Part shown: piece by piece, positions 50,354-60,885 of the stretch
Layout of the letters: the number at the start of each line of letters is the position of its first letter
Numbering within the stretch: position 1 is the first letter of the stretch
Source of the DNA: Roseateles sp. YR242
GTDB lineage: Bacteria; Pseudomonadota; Gammaproteobacteria; Burkholderiales; Burkholderiaceae_C
Direction of reading: 5' to 3'
DNA length: 64,000 bases
NCBI RefSeq assembly: GCF_900109745.1
Contig: NZ_FOAV01000013.1
Span: 62,001 to 126,000 of the forward strand
The notes under the pieces: model-generated
The model's database searches: none
The model's input: only the letters and a program-made list of their open reading frames with translations
What the model was told of the DNA's origin: nothing
Translations under genes and position numbers: made by a program

Positions 50354-50607
50354 GTTGTTGGGCAGATGTTGGAGAGGCCTCAAGCCGGCACTCTATCCGT
50401 CGCTATCGGCCTTTGGACGATGAACTTGAGAAAAGAAAGGGATTTCCCCTTCATTTCGTCACATCCGCCGTTCTTCGGGCGCACAAACCGGCCCTGTGGG
50501 CCTGAAACCTGCCCACCCAGCCGGTCCAGCTCGCTCTGTCGATGTCAGTCCGCTCGGTTTGTCGACCCGCTCAGCCCACCCAACCCGGTCAACCCGGTCG
50601 GGCACCC

Positions 50608-51552
50608 TCAAGCGCCGGCCAGCTCCTCAAACGTACCGTTGGACACAAACACCCGCACGCTGTCGCCTCCAGCAGCCTTGGCCTCCGCACAGGCCAGCCC
50701 GGCGGCCGCCAGCACCGACTCCACGGTGTCCAGCGACGGCTGCAACTGCACCACCCCCACACTGGCCTTCACCCGCGTGCGGTGCAGGCCCCAGCGGAGC
50801 CGGTAACCGGCCACGGAGGCCCGCACCTTCTCCGCCACGATCTGCGCATAGTGCTGGTCGCAATCCGGCAGCAGCACGGCGAAGTGGTCGTTGTCCAGGC
50901 GCGCCACGATGTCGGAGGCGCGCACCTTGGTCACCAGCATCTGGCCGAGGCCATAGAGGAAATGGTCGGCCACCTCGATGCCCATGCCCTGGATGACCGC
51001 GCCAAACTTGTCGATGTCGATGAACAGGACTGACACCGGCTCGTGACGGCGGCTGCCCACGTGGTCGGCCAGCCGGCGCTCGATTTCACGGCGGTTGGCC
51101 AGCTCGGTCACCACGTCATGCTTGGCCGACCAAGTGGGCTGCAGACGCTGGGCCCGCGCAGCGGTGATGTCTTCCACCACCCACATGGCCTCCCCGGCCG
51201 GCTGCTCCCAGTGGACCGGTGAGGCTTGCAGGCGGCCCCAGAACCGGGAACCGTCGCGCCGTACGAACTCCACCTCGTCGTCGATGGGCCGGCCGCCGCC
51301 AAACGCCGCCCCCAGCCGGGCCTGCAAGGCCTGGTGGGCCGCTTCCGACACCCCCACGGCACTCACCTCGGTGCCGGAGAGGTCGGTGTCGTCCCCGTGC
51401 CCGAACAGGTGGTTGAACTGTTCGCTGGCCACCTCGAACCGGCCGGCCGAGGTGAAGGCCACCGCCAGCGGGGCACGCACCATCAGGGCCCGCATGCGGG
51501 CAGCAACACGCTCGTGGTCATCCGGCGTACCGGTGGCGTCGGGGGTTTGCAT
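50608..51552 (-). CDS. PAS-GGDEF protein with degenerate diguanylate cyclase site
   Basis: The 314-residue protein has a PAS domain (about 20-140, with VEFVRRDGSRFWGRLQASPV) and a GGDEF-family domain (about 150-300). The signature motif reads RLDNDHFAVLL in place of R-x-GG(D/E)EF, so both catalytic glycines are lost and cyclase activity is unlikely. FIDIDKFGAV is retained. It probably acts as a sensor or GTP/c-di-GMP-binding regulator. The start at 51552 follows GGAGA; the N-terminus has no membrane span. Confidence 0.85.
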   Translation of the reverse strand: MQTPDATGTPDDHERVAARMRALMVRAPLAVAFTSAGRFEVASEQFNHLFGHGDDTDLSGTEVSAVGVSEAAHQALQARLGAAFGGGRPIDDEVEFVRRDGSRFWGRLQASPVHWEQPAGEAMWVVEDITAARAQRLQPTWSAKHDVVTELANRREIERRLADHVGSRRHEPVSVLFIDIDKFGAVIQGMGIEVADHFLYGLGQMLVTKVRASDIVARLDNDHFAVLLPDCDQHYAQIVAEKVRASVAGYRLRWGLHRTRVKASVGVVQLQPSLDTVESVLAAAGLACAEAKAAGGDSVRVFVSNGTFEELAGA

Positions 51553-51788
51553 GTGGTCTCCGTCTCTGCGCCGGAAGGCGCCCAATCGTTGTTGGCGTCC
51601 ACTGCGGGCGGGCCGCTGGCGCGGCTCGGGCTCTGCCCTGCAGTGGTTCCCTGGTGAAGGTGTACCCGTTTTGCCCGGCTGAGGGAAGCCCGGCGATGGG
51701 CGGGCTGCCGGACTGGCGGGTTGGCGGGTTGGCGGTAGCCGGACCGGCGATAGGGGCGCTGGCAGGCGGCCTCCCAGCCGGATCCGAA

Positions 51789-53246
51789 TCAGGGCGCCGG
51801 CGGGGCGATCTGTTCAGCCCAGTCGTACAAGGCGGCCAGGATCTCCTGCGCGCGCTCGTCCTCGCTGGTTTCGGCCACTTCCGCCAGGGCATCGATGCGG
51901 TCGAAGAATTCCGCCAGGGTCTGGCTGCCGCCCGCGCCCAGGTGCAGGCGTGTGGCGCAGTGCCGCTCCCAACGGGTTTGTTCGTCCGCGCTCAGGGTCT
52001 CCGGCCAGTTGCGGGCACGGTAGCGGAACAGCAGTTCCTCCAGCCGAGCATCCTCAAAGGCCACCTTGCCGCTGGCCACGCGCTCGGCCAGCGCCTGCGG
52101 CGACAGGCCGCGCAGGCGCTCCATGGCGCGGCGGTCCTCGTTGCCCAGGAAGCCGCCGTACAGGTCTTCGTCCACATCCACGTCGTCAGCCGGCGCGGGG
52201 CGCTTGAATACTTCCGCCCAGCGGCCCACCAGCTCGGCGCCGCGCTGCGCCAGCAGCTCGGCATGGGCCAGGCCTTGCGCCACATCCAGGCTCCAGCGCT
52301 GTGCCATCTCCGGCGACAGGATCTTCAGCGAGGAAATGACGATGGGCGACTTGTTGACGTGAATGGTCTTGATCGGCAGCCGGGTCACGCCTTCGGGCAG
52401 TTCGTCCTGGCGGGTGTACAGCCGCGTGCGAATCGTCGCGGCGTCGAGGGCCAGCAGCTCGCTCGGGTCATGGGCCAGATCCCACACGATCAGCTCGTTC
52501 TTGTTGGTGGGGTGCGAGGCCAGCGGCCACACCAGGGCGATGCAGCCCTTGTCCACGCCATACATGCCGGAGACATGCAGGAAAGGTCGGTGCGTGCCGA
52601 TTTCCTGCCAGACCGCTTCCTTGCGGCGCAGCTTCAGGCAGAAATCCCACAGCCGGGGCTGACGTTCCCGGATCAACCGGGCCAGGGCAATGGTGGCGCG
52701 CACATCGGACAAGGCATCGTGCGCCGCCTCGTGCGCCAGGCCATTGGCCTTGGTGAGGTGCTCCAGCTTGAACGAGGGCCGGCCGTCTTCATGGCGGGGC
52801 CACTCGATGCCCTCCGGCCGCAGCGCCCAGGTGCAGCGCACAACATCCAGCAGGTCCCAGCGGCCGCAGTCGTTCTGCCACTCGCGGGCATACGGGTCGA
52901 TGAGATTGCGCCAGAACAGGAAGCGGGTCACCTCGTCGTCGAAACGAATGGTGTTGTAGCCCAGCCCGATCGTGCCCGGCTTGGACAGCTCCGCATGGAT
53001 GGCGGCGGCAAAGTCGTGTTCACGCACCCCTTGCTCGGCGCAGGTCTGCGGCAGGATGCCGGTGAGCAGGCAGGACTCCGGGTCCGGCAGGCTGTCCACC
53101 ATGGGTTGGCAGTAGACCATCAGCGGCTCGCCAATCTCATTGAGCGCTGCATCGGTGCGAATGCCGGCAAACTGCGCCGGACGGTCCCGGCGCGGCACGC
53201 GGCCGAAGGTCTCGTAGTCGTGCCAGTAGAAAGTCAGATCTTGCAT
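51789..53246 (-). CDS. sbcB: Exodeoxyribonuclease I
   Basis: The 485-residue DEDDh exonuclease opens with FYWHDYETFG (first acidic residues), has GYNTIRFDDEVTRFLFWRN near residue 95, HDALSDVRATIALARLI near 170, and the SH3-like and helical C-terminal domains. It degrades single-stranded DNA 3'-5' in recombination and mismatch repair. The start MQDLTFYWHDYE fits the family; a frame-open extension of 39 codons upstream is not conserved-looking. Confidence 0.95.
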   Translation of the reverse strand: MQDLTFYWHDYETFGRVPRRDRPAQFAGIRTDAALNEIGEPLMVYCQPMVDSLPDPESCLLTGILPQTCAEQGVREHDFAAAIHAELSKPGTIGLGYNTIRFDDEVTRFLFWRNLIDPYAREWQNDCGRWDLLDVVRCTWALRPEGIEWPRHEDGRPSFKLEHLTKANGLAHEAAHDALSDVRATIALARLIRERQPRLWDFCLKLRRKEAVWQEIGTHRPFLHVSGMYGVDKGCIALVWPLASHPTNKNELIVWDLAHDPSELLALDAATIRTRLYTRQDELPEGVTRLPIKTIHVNKSPIVISSLKILSPEMAQRWSLDVAQGLAHAELLAQRGAELVGRWAEVFKRPAPADDVDVDEDLYGGFLGNEDRRAMERLRGLSPQALAERVASGKVAFEDARLEELLFRYRARNWPETLSADEQTRWERHCATRLHLGAGGSQTLAEFFDRIDALAEVAETSEDERAQEILAALYDWAEQIAPPAP

Positions 53247-53322
53247 GGGGCGGCACGATACCTCAGCCCAGGGCCTGTCGGAGCCACGCCCGGCGGGTGA
53301 GGCGGCGTTGAGCAGTGCCCTC

Positions 53323-54297
53323 TCATGACTTGTGGGCCAGTCCCATGCGCTCCACCGTCGCACGCTCGGCCTCGAATGTCCGCTGCGCGTACTTGGTATA
53401 GGCCTCCGTATTCATATAGAGCACGGGCTGGTAGTAGCGCTCGAGCGTCTCCAGCACCCGGGGGTCGTCCAGCGTCTTCCGGAAGGCGTCATGCAGCACC
53501 CGCACCACGGCAGGGTCGGTGCCACGCGGCGCGCCAATGCCAAACGGCGACTCGCTGACCGTGTCCCACCCCGACTCGCGCACCGTCGGCACGTCCGGGA
53601 AGCTGCGGTTGCGCTCCCGGCCCAGGGTGGCGAGGAAACGCAGCTTGCCGGCCTTGACATGCGGCACGAACTCCAGCGTGCCGCACATCACCGGCACATG
53701 GCCGCCCAGAATGGCCTGCATGATCTCCGCCGAGCCCTTGTACGGCACGTCCTGCGTGCTGAAACCGGCCTTGTGGGCAAACTCCTCGAAGGCCAGGTGC
53801 GGCGTGGTGCCCGTACCGGTATGCCCATAGGTCAGTTGGCCGGGCCGGGCCCGCGCCCAGGCCACCATCTCGGTCAGGCTGCGGAACGGCGCATCCAAGG
53901 TGCAGACGATGCCGAAGGTGTAGCCGGTCAGGCCGATCACGTGCTGCAGGTCCCGCAGGGGGTCGAAGGGCATCTTCTGCATGTGCGGCAGGCGGTACAC
54001 CCCCAGCGGCAACTGGGTGATGGTGTAGCCGTCCGGCTTGGCGGAGACCATGAGCGATGCGCCCAGCGTCCCCCCTGCCCCAGGGCGGTTTTCCACCACC
54101 ACCGGCACGCCCAGTTGCCGCGAGAGGCTGTCGCCAAAGGCCCGCATCACCGCATCGCTGGAACCACCGGCAGGCCAGGGGCAGATCAGGACGACCGGGC
54201 GGCTCGGAAACCGACCCGGCCGGTCCTCGGCATGGACCAGGGGGACCACCGCCCCCCACAGGGCCCCTGCGGCGGCCAACAGCTCACGGCGCTGCAT
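53323..54297 (-). CDS. Tripartite tricarboxylate transporter substrate-binding protein (Bug/TctC)
   Basis: This 324-residue periplasmic protein has a signal peptide (RRELLAAAGALWGAVVPLVHA) and Bug-family motifs: PWPAGGSSDAVMRAF near residue 40, NRPGAGGTLGASLM near 70, GHTGTGTTPHLAFEEFA near 155 and the later SEIMQAILGGHV-like loop. Bug proteins capture carboxylates or other organic acids and are greatly expanded in Burkholderiales, usually as orphans, as here (no tctA/tctB). It is divergent from mrcA. Confidence 0.93.
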   Translation of the reverse strand: MQRRELLAAAGALWGAVVPLVHAEDRPGRFPSRPVVLICPWPAGGSSDAVMRAFGDSLSRQLGVPVVVENRPGAGGTLGASLMVSAKPDGYTITQLPLGVYRLPHMQKMPFDPLRDLQHVIGLTGYTFGIVCTLDAPFRSLTEMVAWARARPGQLTYGHTGTGTTPHLAFEEFAHKAGFSTQDVPYKGSAEIMQAILGGHVPVMCGTLEFVPHVKAGKLRFLATLGRERNRSFPDVPTVRESGWDTVSESPFGIGAPRGTDPAVVRVLHDAFRKTLDDPRVLETLERYYQPVLYMNTEAYTKYAQRTFEAERATVERMGLAHKS

Positions 54298-54573
54298 GCC
54301 GACCTCCGTCAGACCGCAACGATCGGCATGCGCACAACGGATGGCGGTTTCTCAGCCCGACGCCGGGCGAGCGCCAGGCAAAGCGTTCGTTCTGCGGTGC
54401 GGACATCAGGGCAGCCAGCCTCGCTCGGGCGCATGGCGGCGGGCGTTGGAGCCACAGCAACAAGTCGGACATTTGTTCTGAATATGTAGGTAGTTCGTGT
54501 CCACCTGCACGCGGAGGCGGGTGTCAGGCGGGGACTGAGGATAATCGCCCGGTTCTTGACTCGTGCGAGCCGC

Positions 54574-57078
54574 ATGCAGCTTCTCCTCAAAATCCTTCGT
54601 CACGTCCTGCACACCCTGCGCGCCGTCTGGGCCAAAACCGCCCCGTTACGCCAGGCGCTGGCCCGGCTGCCGACCTGGAAGCGCATCCTGCTGTGGGGCG
54701 GTGCCTCCGCCCTGGCCCTGGTGCTGGCGGTGGCGGGCGCCGCTGCCGTGGTCTGGCCGGGCCTGCCCGATCTGGACCGGCTGGCCGACTACCAGCCCAA
54801 GCAGCCCCTGCGTGTGTTCACCGCCGAAGGTGAGCTGCTGGCCGAATACGGCACCGAGCGCCGCCACTACCTGCCGCTGGACCAGATCCCCAAGCAGATG
54901 CAGCTGGCGCTGCTGGCGGTGGAGGACACCAATTTCTACGAACACCAGGGCATCTACGTGCCGGGCATGATCCGGGCTTTCGGGGTGAACCTGTTCTCCT
55001 CCTCCCGCAGCCAGGGCGCGTCCACCATCACCCAGCAGCTCGCGCGGGACTTCTACCTGACCAAGCGCAAGCTCTACACCCGCAAGTTCGTCGAGATCCT
55101 GCTGGCGCTGAAGATGGAAAGCCAGCTCTCCAAGGACAAGATCCTGGAGGTCTACATGAACCAGATCTATCTGGGTCAGCGGGCCTACGGCTTCGAAGCG
55201 GCGGCGGAAGCCTATTTCGGCAAGCCGCTCAAGGAGCTCTCCACGGCCGAGACCGCCATGCTGGCCGGCCTGCCGCAAAACCCCTACCGCGCCAATCCCA
55301 TCAGCAACTTCAAGGCCGCCAAGCGCCGCCAGTTGGTGGTGCTCGGCCGCATGCAGGATGTGGGCATGATCACCCCCGAACAGGCCAAGGCCGCCCGGGA
55401 AGAGAACCTCAAACTCCGCACCGCCCAGGAGCAGCGGCTGCCGTACGGCCAGTACGCCGCTGAAATGGTTCGTCAGGTGGTGCATGCGCAATATGGCGAA
55501 GACGCCTACAGCCGTGGCATCAACGTCACCACCACGCTGCACATGGACAACCAGGTGGCCGCCTACAAGGCGCTGCGCCGCACCCTGCTGGACTATGAAC
55601 GCCGCAAGCCCTGGCGCGGCCCTGAAGACACGGTGGACCTGCCGACCGACCTGAGCGACACCGAACTGGACAACGCGGTCACCCAGGCCCTGGCCGACCA
55701 CCCGGACAACGACGACCTGCGCGCCGCCGTGGTGACCGAGGTGGCAAGCAACCGCATCCGGGCGACGCTGCAGGACGGCGAAGACATCGAGATCAAGGGC
55801 GAAGGCGTGCGAAGCGTGCTCTCCGCCCTCTCCGAGAAGGCCAAACCCAATCTGCGCATCCAGCGCGGCGCCATCATCCGCGTGCTCAAGGGCGCGCCCA
55901 CCAAGGAGTTCCCCAAGGGAGCCTGGGTGGTGACGCAGCCACCGGAAGCCGAGGGCGCCCTCGTCTCCGTGGAACCGGACAGTGGCAAGGTGCTGGCCCT
56001 GGTGGGCGGGTTCGACTTTGCCCGCAACCAGTTCAACCATGCCACGCAAGCCTGGCGGCAGCCGGGCTCCAGCTTCAAGCCCTATCTCTACTCCGGGGCG
56101 CTGGAGCTGGGCGCCAGTCCCGCCACGCTGGTGGATGACGCCCCCATCACCATTGGCGACTGGTCCCCGCGCAATTCCGACGGCCAGTACGACGGCCTCA
56201 TGACCCTGCGCCAGGCGCTGGCCAAGTCCAAGAACATGGTCACCATCCGCCTGCTGGAGCAGCTCACGCCGGAGCGCGGGCGCGCCTGGGCCGGCAAGTT
56301 CGGCATTGACGTGGACAAGCAGCCGGCCAACCTGACCCTGGCGCTGGGCTCCGGTGCGGTCACCCCGCTGCAGATGGCCAGCGGCTACTCGGTGTTCGCC
56401 AATGGCGGCTACCTGCTCAAGCCGCTGCTGATCACCAAGATCACCGACGCGCAGAACCAGGTGTTGTTCCAGGCCGAGCCGGAGAAGCTGACTGAGGAAC
56501 GCCGCGCCATCAGCGAGCGAAATGCCTTCATCACCGGCTCGCTGCTGCATGAGGTGGCGGTGCGCGGCACCGCCTACCGCGCCAGCGCGGCCCTCAAGCG
56601 GTATGACCTCTACGGCAAGACCGGCACGACCAACGACGCCGTGGACGCCTGGTTCGCCGGCTTCCAGCGCCATGTGGCCACGGTGGTGTGGATTGGTTAT
56701 GACCAGCCGCGCAGCCTGGGCGACCGCGAGTCGGGCGGCGGTATCGCCCTGCCCGCCTGGATCGACTACATGCAGGTGGCGCTCAAGGGCTTCTCGCCGT
56801 CGGAGATTGCGCCGCCCGCCGAGGGCGTGGTGCAGGTGGAAGGTCCGAATGGTCCGGACTGGGTCTTCGAGGAGTTTGCTGGTGATGCCGGGTTGAAGAC
56901 CCTGGGGCCCATGCCCACGGAGCCGACCACCGATCCGGCGACCGGCGCCCTGCTGCCGGGCGTGCCAGCAGCCTCCGGCGCCTTGCCGGGGGCGGCGGCC
57001 TCGGCGGTACCGCTGGTGCCGGGGCGGCCCGCCTCGGCGCCGCCCTCGTCATGGTGGGCGGGCGACCGCGGCGGGTGA
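54574..57078 (+). CDS. mrcA: Penicillin-binding protein 1A
   Basis: This 834-residue bifunctional enzyme has an N-terminal membrane anchor (about 37-62), a glycosyltransferase domain with catalytic Glu in VEDTNFYEHQG near 115 and GASTITQQLARDFYL, an OB-like insert (about 385-460), and a transpeptidase domain with SxxK in GSSFKPYLY, the SKN motif and KTGTTND. A Pro/Ala-rich tail ends it. It polymerises and crosslinks peptidoglycan. In many relatives pilMNOPQ lies divergent to this gene; here a Bug protein occupies that place. TTG at 54556 is an alternative start. Confidence 0.96.
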   Translation: MQLLLKILRHVLHTLRAVWAKTAPLRQALARLPTWKRILLWGGASALALVLAVAGAAAVVWPGLPDLDRLADYQPKQPLRVFTAEGELLAEYGTERRHYLPLDQIPKQMQLALLAVEDTNFYEHQGIYVPGMIRAFGVNLFSSSRSQGASTITQQLARDFYLTKRKLYTRKFVEILLALKMESQLSKDKILEVYMNQIYLGQRAYGFEAAAEAYFGKPLKELSTAETAMLAGLPQNPYRANPISNFKAAKRRQLVVLGRMQDVGMITPEQAKAAREENLKLRTAQEQRLPYGQYAAEMVRQVVHAQYGEDAYSRGINVTTTLHMDNQVAAYKALRRTLLDYERRKPWRGPEDTVDLPTDLSDTELDNAVTQALADHPDNDDLRAAVVTEVASNRIRATLQDGEDIEIKGEGVRSVLSALSEKAKPNLRIQRGAIIRVLKGAPTKEFPKGAWVVTQPPEAEGALVSVEPDSGKVLALVGGFDFARNQFNHATQAWRQPGSSFKPYLYSGALELGASPATLVDDAPITIGDWSPRNSDGQYDGLMTLRQALAKSKNMVTIRLLEQLTPERGRAWAGKFGIDVDKQPANLTLALGSGAVTPLQMASGYSVFANGGYLLKPLLITKITDAQNQVLFQAEPEKLTEERRAISERNAFITGSLLHEVAVRGTAYRASAALKRYDLYGKTGTTNDAVDAWFAGFQRHVATVVWIGYDQPRSLGDRESGGGIALPAWIDYMQVALKGFSPSEIAPPAEGVVQVEGPNGPDWVFEEFAGDAGLKTLGPMPTEPTTDPATGALLPGVPAASGALPGAAASAVPLVPGRPASAPPSSWWAGDRGG

Positions 57079-57091
57079 GTGCAGCGCTTCC

Positions 57092-58213
57092 TCAGCGCTT
57101 CTTGACGATGACGCTGCCCACCGAATAACCGGCGCCAAAGGAGCAGATCACCCCCAGGTCACCCGTGCGCAGGTCGGCACGGTGTTCGTGGAAGGCGATG
57201 ACGGAGCCGGCCGAGGCGGTGTTGGCGTAGGTGTCCAGGATCAGCGGCGCGATCTGGGCGCCGGCCTCGCCCCCCACCAGCTTCTTGATCACCAGTTGGT
57301 TCATGCCCAGGTTGGCCTGGTGCAGCCAGAACCGGCTCACATCGGTCGGCAGCACATGCAGCGTGGCCAGGTGGTTCTCGATATGGGCCGCAGCAATGGG
57401 CACCACCTCCTTGAACACCTTGCGGCCTTCCTGGCGGAAGGTCTTGTCACGCGCATCCGGGTCGCTGTCCTCGGCCTTGTTCATGAAGCCGAAGTTGTTG
57501 CGGATGTTGTTGGAGAACTGGGTCGCCGAATGGGTGCCCAGGATTTCCCACTGCTCGGGACCGGTGGCGGTGTCGGCACGTTCCACCACCACGGCGGTGC
57601 ACACGTCGCCAAAGATGAAGTGGCAGTCGCGGTCTTTCCACTCCAGGTGGGCGGAGGTGATCTCCGGGTTGACGACCAGCACACACTTCGAGGCCCCGGA
57701 GCGGACGGCGTTGTAGGCCTGTTCCAGCGCGAAGGTGGCCGAGGAGCAGGCCACATTCATGTCGAAGCCATACCCCCCCGCGCCCAGCGCTGCCTGGATC
57801 TCCACCGCCATGGCGGGGTAGGCGCGCTGCATGTTGGCGGCGGCGCAGAACACGGCGTCCACCTCTTCCGGCTTGCGGCCGGCGGCCGCCAGCGCCTTGC
57901 GGGCGGCGTCCACGGCGATCTCGGCCATCAGGGAGAGCTGGTCGTCGCCACGCTCCTCGAAGCGCGGGTACATGCGCGTCGGGTCCAGCACACCGGCCTT
58001 TTCGATCACATAGCGCTGCTTGATGCCCGAGGCCTTCTCGATGAACTCCACGCTGGAGTAGACCAGCGGCTCGCGGCTGCCGGCGGCGATGGCCTCGGCA
58101 TGCTCGGCATTCTGGAGATCCACGTAGCGGTTGAAGGCCTCCACCAGTTCGGCGTTGGTGATGACATGGGGCGGCTGGTAAAGGCCGGTACCGCTGATGA
58201 CGACGGAGTACAT
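57092..58213 (-). CDS. Beta-ketoacyl-ACP synthase III, long form
   Basis: This 373-residue FabH-superfamily protein has the catalytic triad Cys156 (NVACSSATFAL), His in RFWLHQANLGMNQ near 290 and Asn in DTYANTASAGSV near 325. It is longer than housekeeping FabH (about 320), with an N-terminal insertion (about 30-60). Members of this long group condense acyl primers with malonyl-ACP in fatty-acid initiation or special lipid pathways. It stands alone, divergent from guaC and convergent with mrcA (13 nt apart). Confidence 0.9.
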   Translation of the reverse strand: MYSVVISGTGLYQPPHVITNAELVEAFNRYVDLQNAEHAEAIAAGSREPLVYSSVEFIEKASGIKQRYVIEKAGVLDPTRMYPRFEERGDDQLSLMAEIAVDAARKALAAAGRKPEEVDAVFCAAANMQRAYPAMAVEIQAALGAGGYGFDMNVACSSATFALEQAYNAVRSGASKCVLVVNPEITSAHLEWKDRDCHFIFGDVCTAVVVERADTATGPEQWEILGTHSATQFSNNIRNNFGFMNKAEDSDPDARDKTFRQEGRKVFKEVVPIAAAHIENHLATLHVLPTDVSRFWLHQANLGMNQLVIKKLVGGEAGAQIAPLILDTYANTASAGSVIAFHEHRADLRTGDLGVICSFGAGYSVGSVIVKKR

Positions 58214-58280
58214 GTTGGCTGTGCTGATGTCGGCCCGGAGCGGGCCCAAGATGCCGATTTTAGCGAGCACCGGGCCCCGG

Positions 58281-58327
58281 CCCACTAGTGGGACATGCCC
58301 AGCCCCACGTTGGTGCAGTGCACCAAC
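58281..58327. promoter_or_regulatory. Two perfect palindromes in the KAS III/guaC divergent region
   Basis: The 336-nt gap 58214-58549 holds no gene. CCCACTAGTGGG (58281-58292) is a perfect 12-bp palindrome. GTTGGTGCA-G-TGCACCAAC (58309-58327) is a perfect 19-bp inverted repeat with a single central base. Both lie 68-114 nt upstream of the KAS III start and over 220 nt from guaC, so control of KAS III is more likely. Confidence 0.5.
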
Positions 58328-58549
58328 GGCACCCGGCCCTGGCTGGCAGCCTGGCATTCCGCCCTGTGAGCGCCGTTCTCGGGGTCCGGCCCAGGGCCAA
58401 GACCGGGGCTGCGGGCGTGCACCGTCGAGATGCGTAGAATGGGACACCGGGCCCAAATCTAGGGGCCGGTCTTCTCCGGTCCCAAGTCAAGCGCTCGCAG
58501 CTCAGGGTATGCACTGCATCAACGCATCCCGAATTTGCGACTTTGGACC

Positions 58550-59527
58550 ATGGAAATCTTTGACTACGACAACATCCTGCTGCTTCCCCGCAAGTGCCGC
58601 GTGGAAAGCCGCAGCGAATGCGACACCTCGGTAGCGTTCGGCCCCAGGCGCTTCAAGCTCCCGGCGGTGCCCGCCAACATGAAGACCGTGGTGGACGAAT
58701 CCATCACCGAATGGCTGGCGGCCAACGGCTACTTCTACGTCATGCACCGCTTCGACCTGGACGCCGTCGCCTATGCCCGCCACATGCGTGAGCGTGGCCT
58801 GTTCGTCTCGATCAGCGCGGGCGTCAAGCCGGCGGACTACGCCCTCATCGACCGCCTGGCCGCCGAAGGCGTGGGCGCGGACTACATCACCATCGACATT
58901 GCACACGGCCACGCCGACAGCGTGCAGCGCATGATTGCCCACATCAAGCAGAAGCTGCCGCAGACCTTTGTCATCGCCGGCAATGTGGGCACGCCGGAGG
59001 GCGTGATCGACCTGGAGAACTGGGGCGCGGACGCCACCAAGGTGGGCATCGGCCCGGGCAAGGTCTGCATTACCCGGCTCAAGACCGGTTTTGGCACGGG
59101 CGGCTGGCAGCTCTCGGCGCTGAAGTGGTGTGCACGGGTGGCTACCAAGCCCATCATTGCCGACGGCGGTATCCGCCATCACGGCGACATCGCCAAGAGC
59201 GTGCGCTTTGGCGCCGCGATGGTGATGGTGGGGTCGTTGTTCGCCGGCCATGAGGAGTCCCCGGGCCACACGGTGGAAGTGGACGGCAAGCTGTTCAAGG
59301 AGTATTACGGCTCCGCCTCCGACTTCAACAAGGGTGAGTACAAGCACGTCGAGGGCAAGCGCATCCTGGAACCCGTCAAGGGCAAGCTGGCGGACACGCT
59401 GCGTGAGATGGAGGAGGACTTGCAAAGCTCCATCTCCTACGCGGGCGGCACCTCGCTGGGCGACCTGCGCAAGGTGAACTATGTGGTCCTCGGTGGCGAG
59501 AACGCCGGGGAACATTTGTTCATGTGA
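58550..59527 (+). CDS. guaC: GMP reductase
   Basis: The 325-residue TIM-barrel enzyme of the IMPDH/GMPR family has [13 protein letters not shown] at the N-terminus, NMKTVVDE, the phosphate/active loop [17 protein letters not shown] with catalytic Cys173, and [17 protein letters not shown]. It reduces GMP to IMP and ammonia for purine interconversion. Its length and loop fit the shorter 'type 2' GuaC. Its 3' end overlaps the convergent histidine kinase gene by 8 nt. Confidence 0.95.
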   Translation: MEIFDYDNILLLPRKCRVESRSECDTSVAFGPRRFKLPAVPANMKTVVDESITEWLAANGYFYVMHRFDLDAVAYARHMRERGLFVSISAGVKPADYALIDRLAAEGVGADYITIDIAHGHADSVQRMIAHIKQKLPQTFVIAGNVGTPEGVIDLENWGADATKVGIGPGKVCITRLKTGFGTGGWQLSALKWCARVATKPIIADGGIRHHGDIAKSVRFGAAMVMVGSLFAGHEESPGHTVEVDGKLFKEYYGSASDFNKGEYKHVEGKRILEPVKGKLADTLREMEEDLQSSISYAGGTSLGDLRKVNYVVLGGENAGEHLFM

Positions 59528-60875
59528 TCTCGTCCCGCATCGGGCGGAGCACCACCGACGCTTCGAAGCCCGGTGCCGCATTGCGCAGCACCAACCGGCT
59601 CCCGTGTGCCTCGGCCACGAGCCGGCACAGGGACAGGCCCAGGCCCACACCCCCTTCGGCGCGCGTGCGGGCTTCATCCGGCCTGAAGAAGGGCTGCCCC
59701 AGTTGCGACAGGGCTTCCGGCGGAACGCCGGGGCCGTGGTCGCGCACCGTCAGCCTGAGACCTGCAGCGCGGGCGTCGGGCATGCCGCCTGGCACCGCGC
59801 CACTTCCCTGACCGTCTGCGCGCAAGGACACCACCACCGGCCCCTGCGCGGGCTCGTTGTGCCGCAAGGCGTTGTGCACCAGGTTGCGCAGCAGCAGCTG
59901 GATGCGCATGCGGTCGGCCGATACGGGGGGCAGATCCGGCTGGATGTCCAGCGTCACGCCGGGCTGGGCCAGCGCCCGCACCAGGGTGGCCAGATCGCAG
60001 GGGGCCAGTTGCAAGGCCGCATGGCCGCTCCCCAGCCGTTCGCTTTCCAGCAAGGCGGAGATCAGATCCCGCATCTGGCCCAACTCATCCAGCAGCGATT
60101 CCTTCGACGCGCCCTCCTCCACCAGCTCCGCATGCAGACGCGCCCGTGTGAGCGGGCTGCGCAGTTCATGGCTGATGGCCAGCAGCAAGGCGCGTTTGCC
60201 GTCCAGCATCGCCTGGATGTCGGCAGCCATCTGATTGAAGCGCATGGCCAGGTCACCGATCTCATCGCGGTGAAACACCGGCACCCGGTGGTCCAGCTCG
60301 CCCCGCCCGAACGCCTCCGCCCCCACGGCCAGTGCACTGAGCGGCCGCACCATGTGGCGGATGCCGCCATAGGCCAGGCCGGTCAGCAGCAGCAGCAGTG
60401 GCACGGCCAGGATCAATCCGAACGCGTGGCTGATGGCGCCCCACACCACCAGGCTGCTGAGCACGGCCAGCACGATGAAGATGGCAATCAGCCGCGCACC
60501 CAGCGAATGCTTGAACTCCGCGTGATGCCGGTGCCAGCGCTGGTGCCACCGGTGGCGCGCACGCATCTTCCAGCGCCAACTGCGGTAGTGCATGCGCGGG
60601 TCCATGGTCCGCGGGTCGAAGCCACCCGCATGCGGCGGCGCGCCATCCCCATGGGGCCAGTCCTCCCATCGTTCCATGTGCGCCAGCCACTGCAGCTGGC
60701 GCAGGCGCCGTTCGCGAAGACGCCTGGAGAAACCACGCGCCTCGCGCGCCTCGGGCGCATGACCCACCTCACCAGCGTCACCAGCGTCTCCAGGGACCGC
60801 GGAATCACCAGCGACACCGCGGCCACCAGGGCCTCCACGGCCTTCGCGGCCGCCGTCACGGCGATTCGGCCTCAT
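59520..60875 (-). CDS. Sensor histidine kinase with minimal periplasmic loop
   Basis: The 451-residue kinase has a long Arg/Gly/His-rich cytoplasmic N-terminus (about 1-120) and two transmembrane helices (about 128-165) separated by only a few residues. A HAMP domain ([20 protein letters not shown]) and the catalytic core follow: H-box [18 protein letters not shown]-box [13 protein letters not shown]1 DHGPGVP, F-box [10 protein letters not shown] and G2 [10 protein letters not shown]. With almost no periplasmic loop it resembles intramembrane-sensing kinases. It is the last gene of the Spy-like, ferredoxin, regulator, kinase operon, 10 nt after the regulator. Confidence 0.93.
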   Translation of the reverse strand: MRPNRRDGGREGRGGPGGRGVAGDSAVPGDAGDAGEVGHAPEAREARGFSRRLRERRLRQLQWLAHMERWEDWPHGDGAPPHAGGFDPRTMDPRMHYRSWRWKMRARHRWHQRWHRHHAEFKHSLGARLIAIFIVLAVLSSLVVWGAISHAFGLILAVPLLLLLTGLAYGGIRHMVRPLSALAVGAEAFGRGELDHRVPVFHRDEIGDLAMRFNQMAADIQAMLDGKRALLLAISHELRSPLTRARLHAELVEEGASKESLLDELGQMRDLISALLESERLGSGHAALQLAPCDLATLVRALAQPGVTLDIQPDLPPVSADRMRIQLLLRNLVHNALRHNEPAQGPVVVSLRADGQGSGAVPGGMPDARAAGLRLTVRDHGPGVPPEALSQLGQPFFRPDEARTRAEGGVGLGLSLCRLVAEAHGSRLVLRNAAPGFEASVVLRPMRDEIT

Positions 60876-60885
60876 GCTGTCCACC

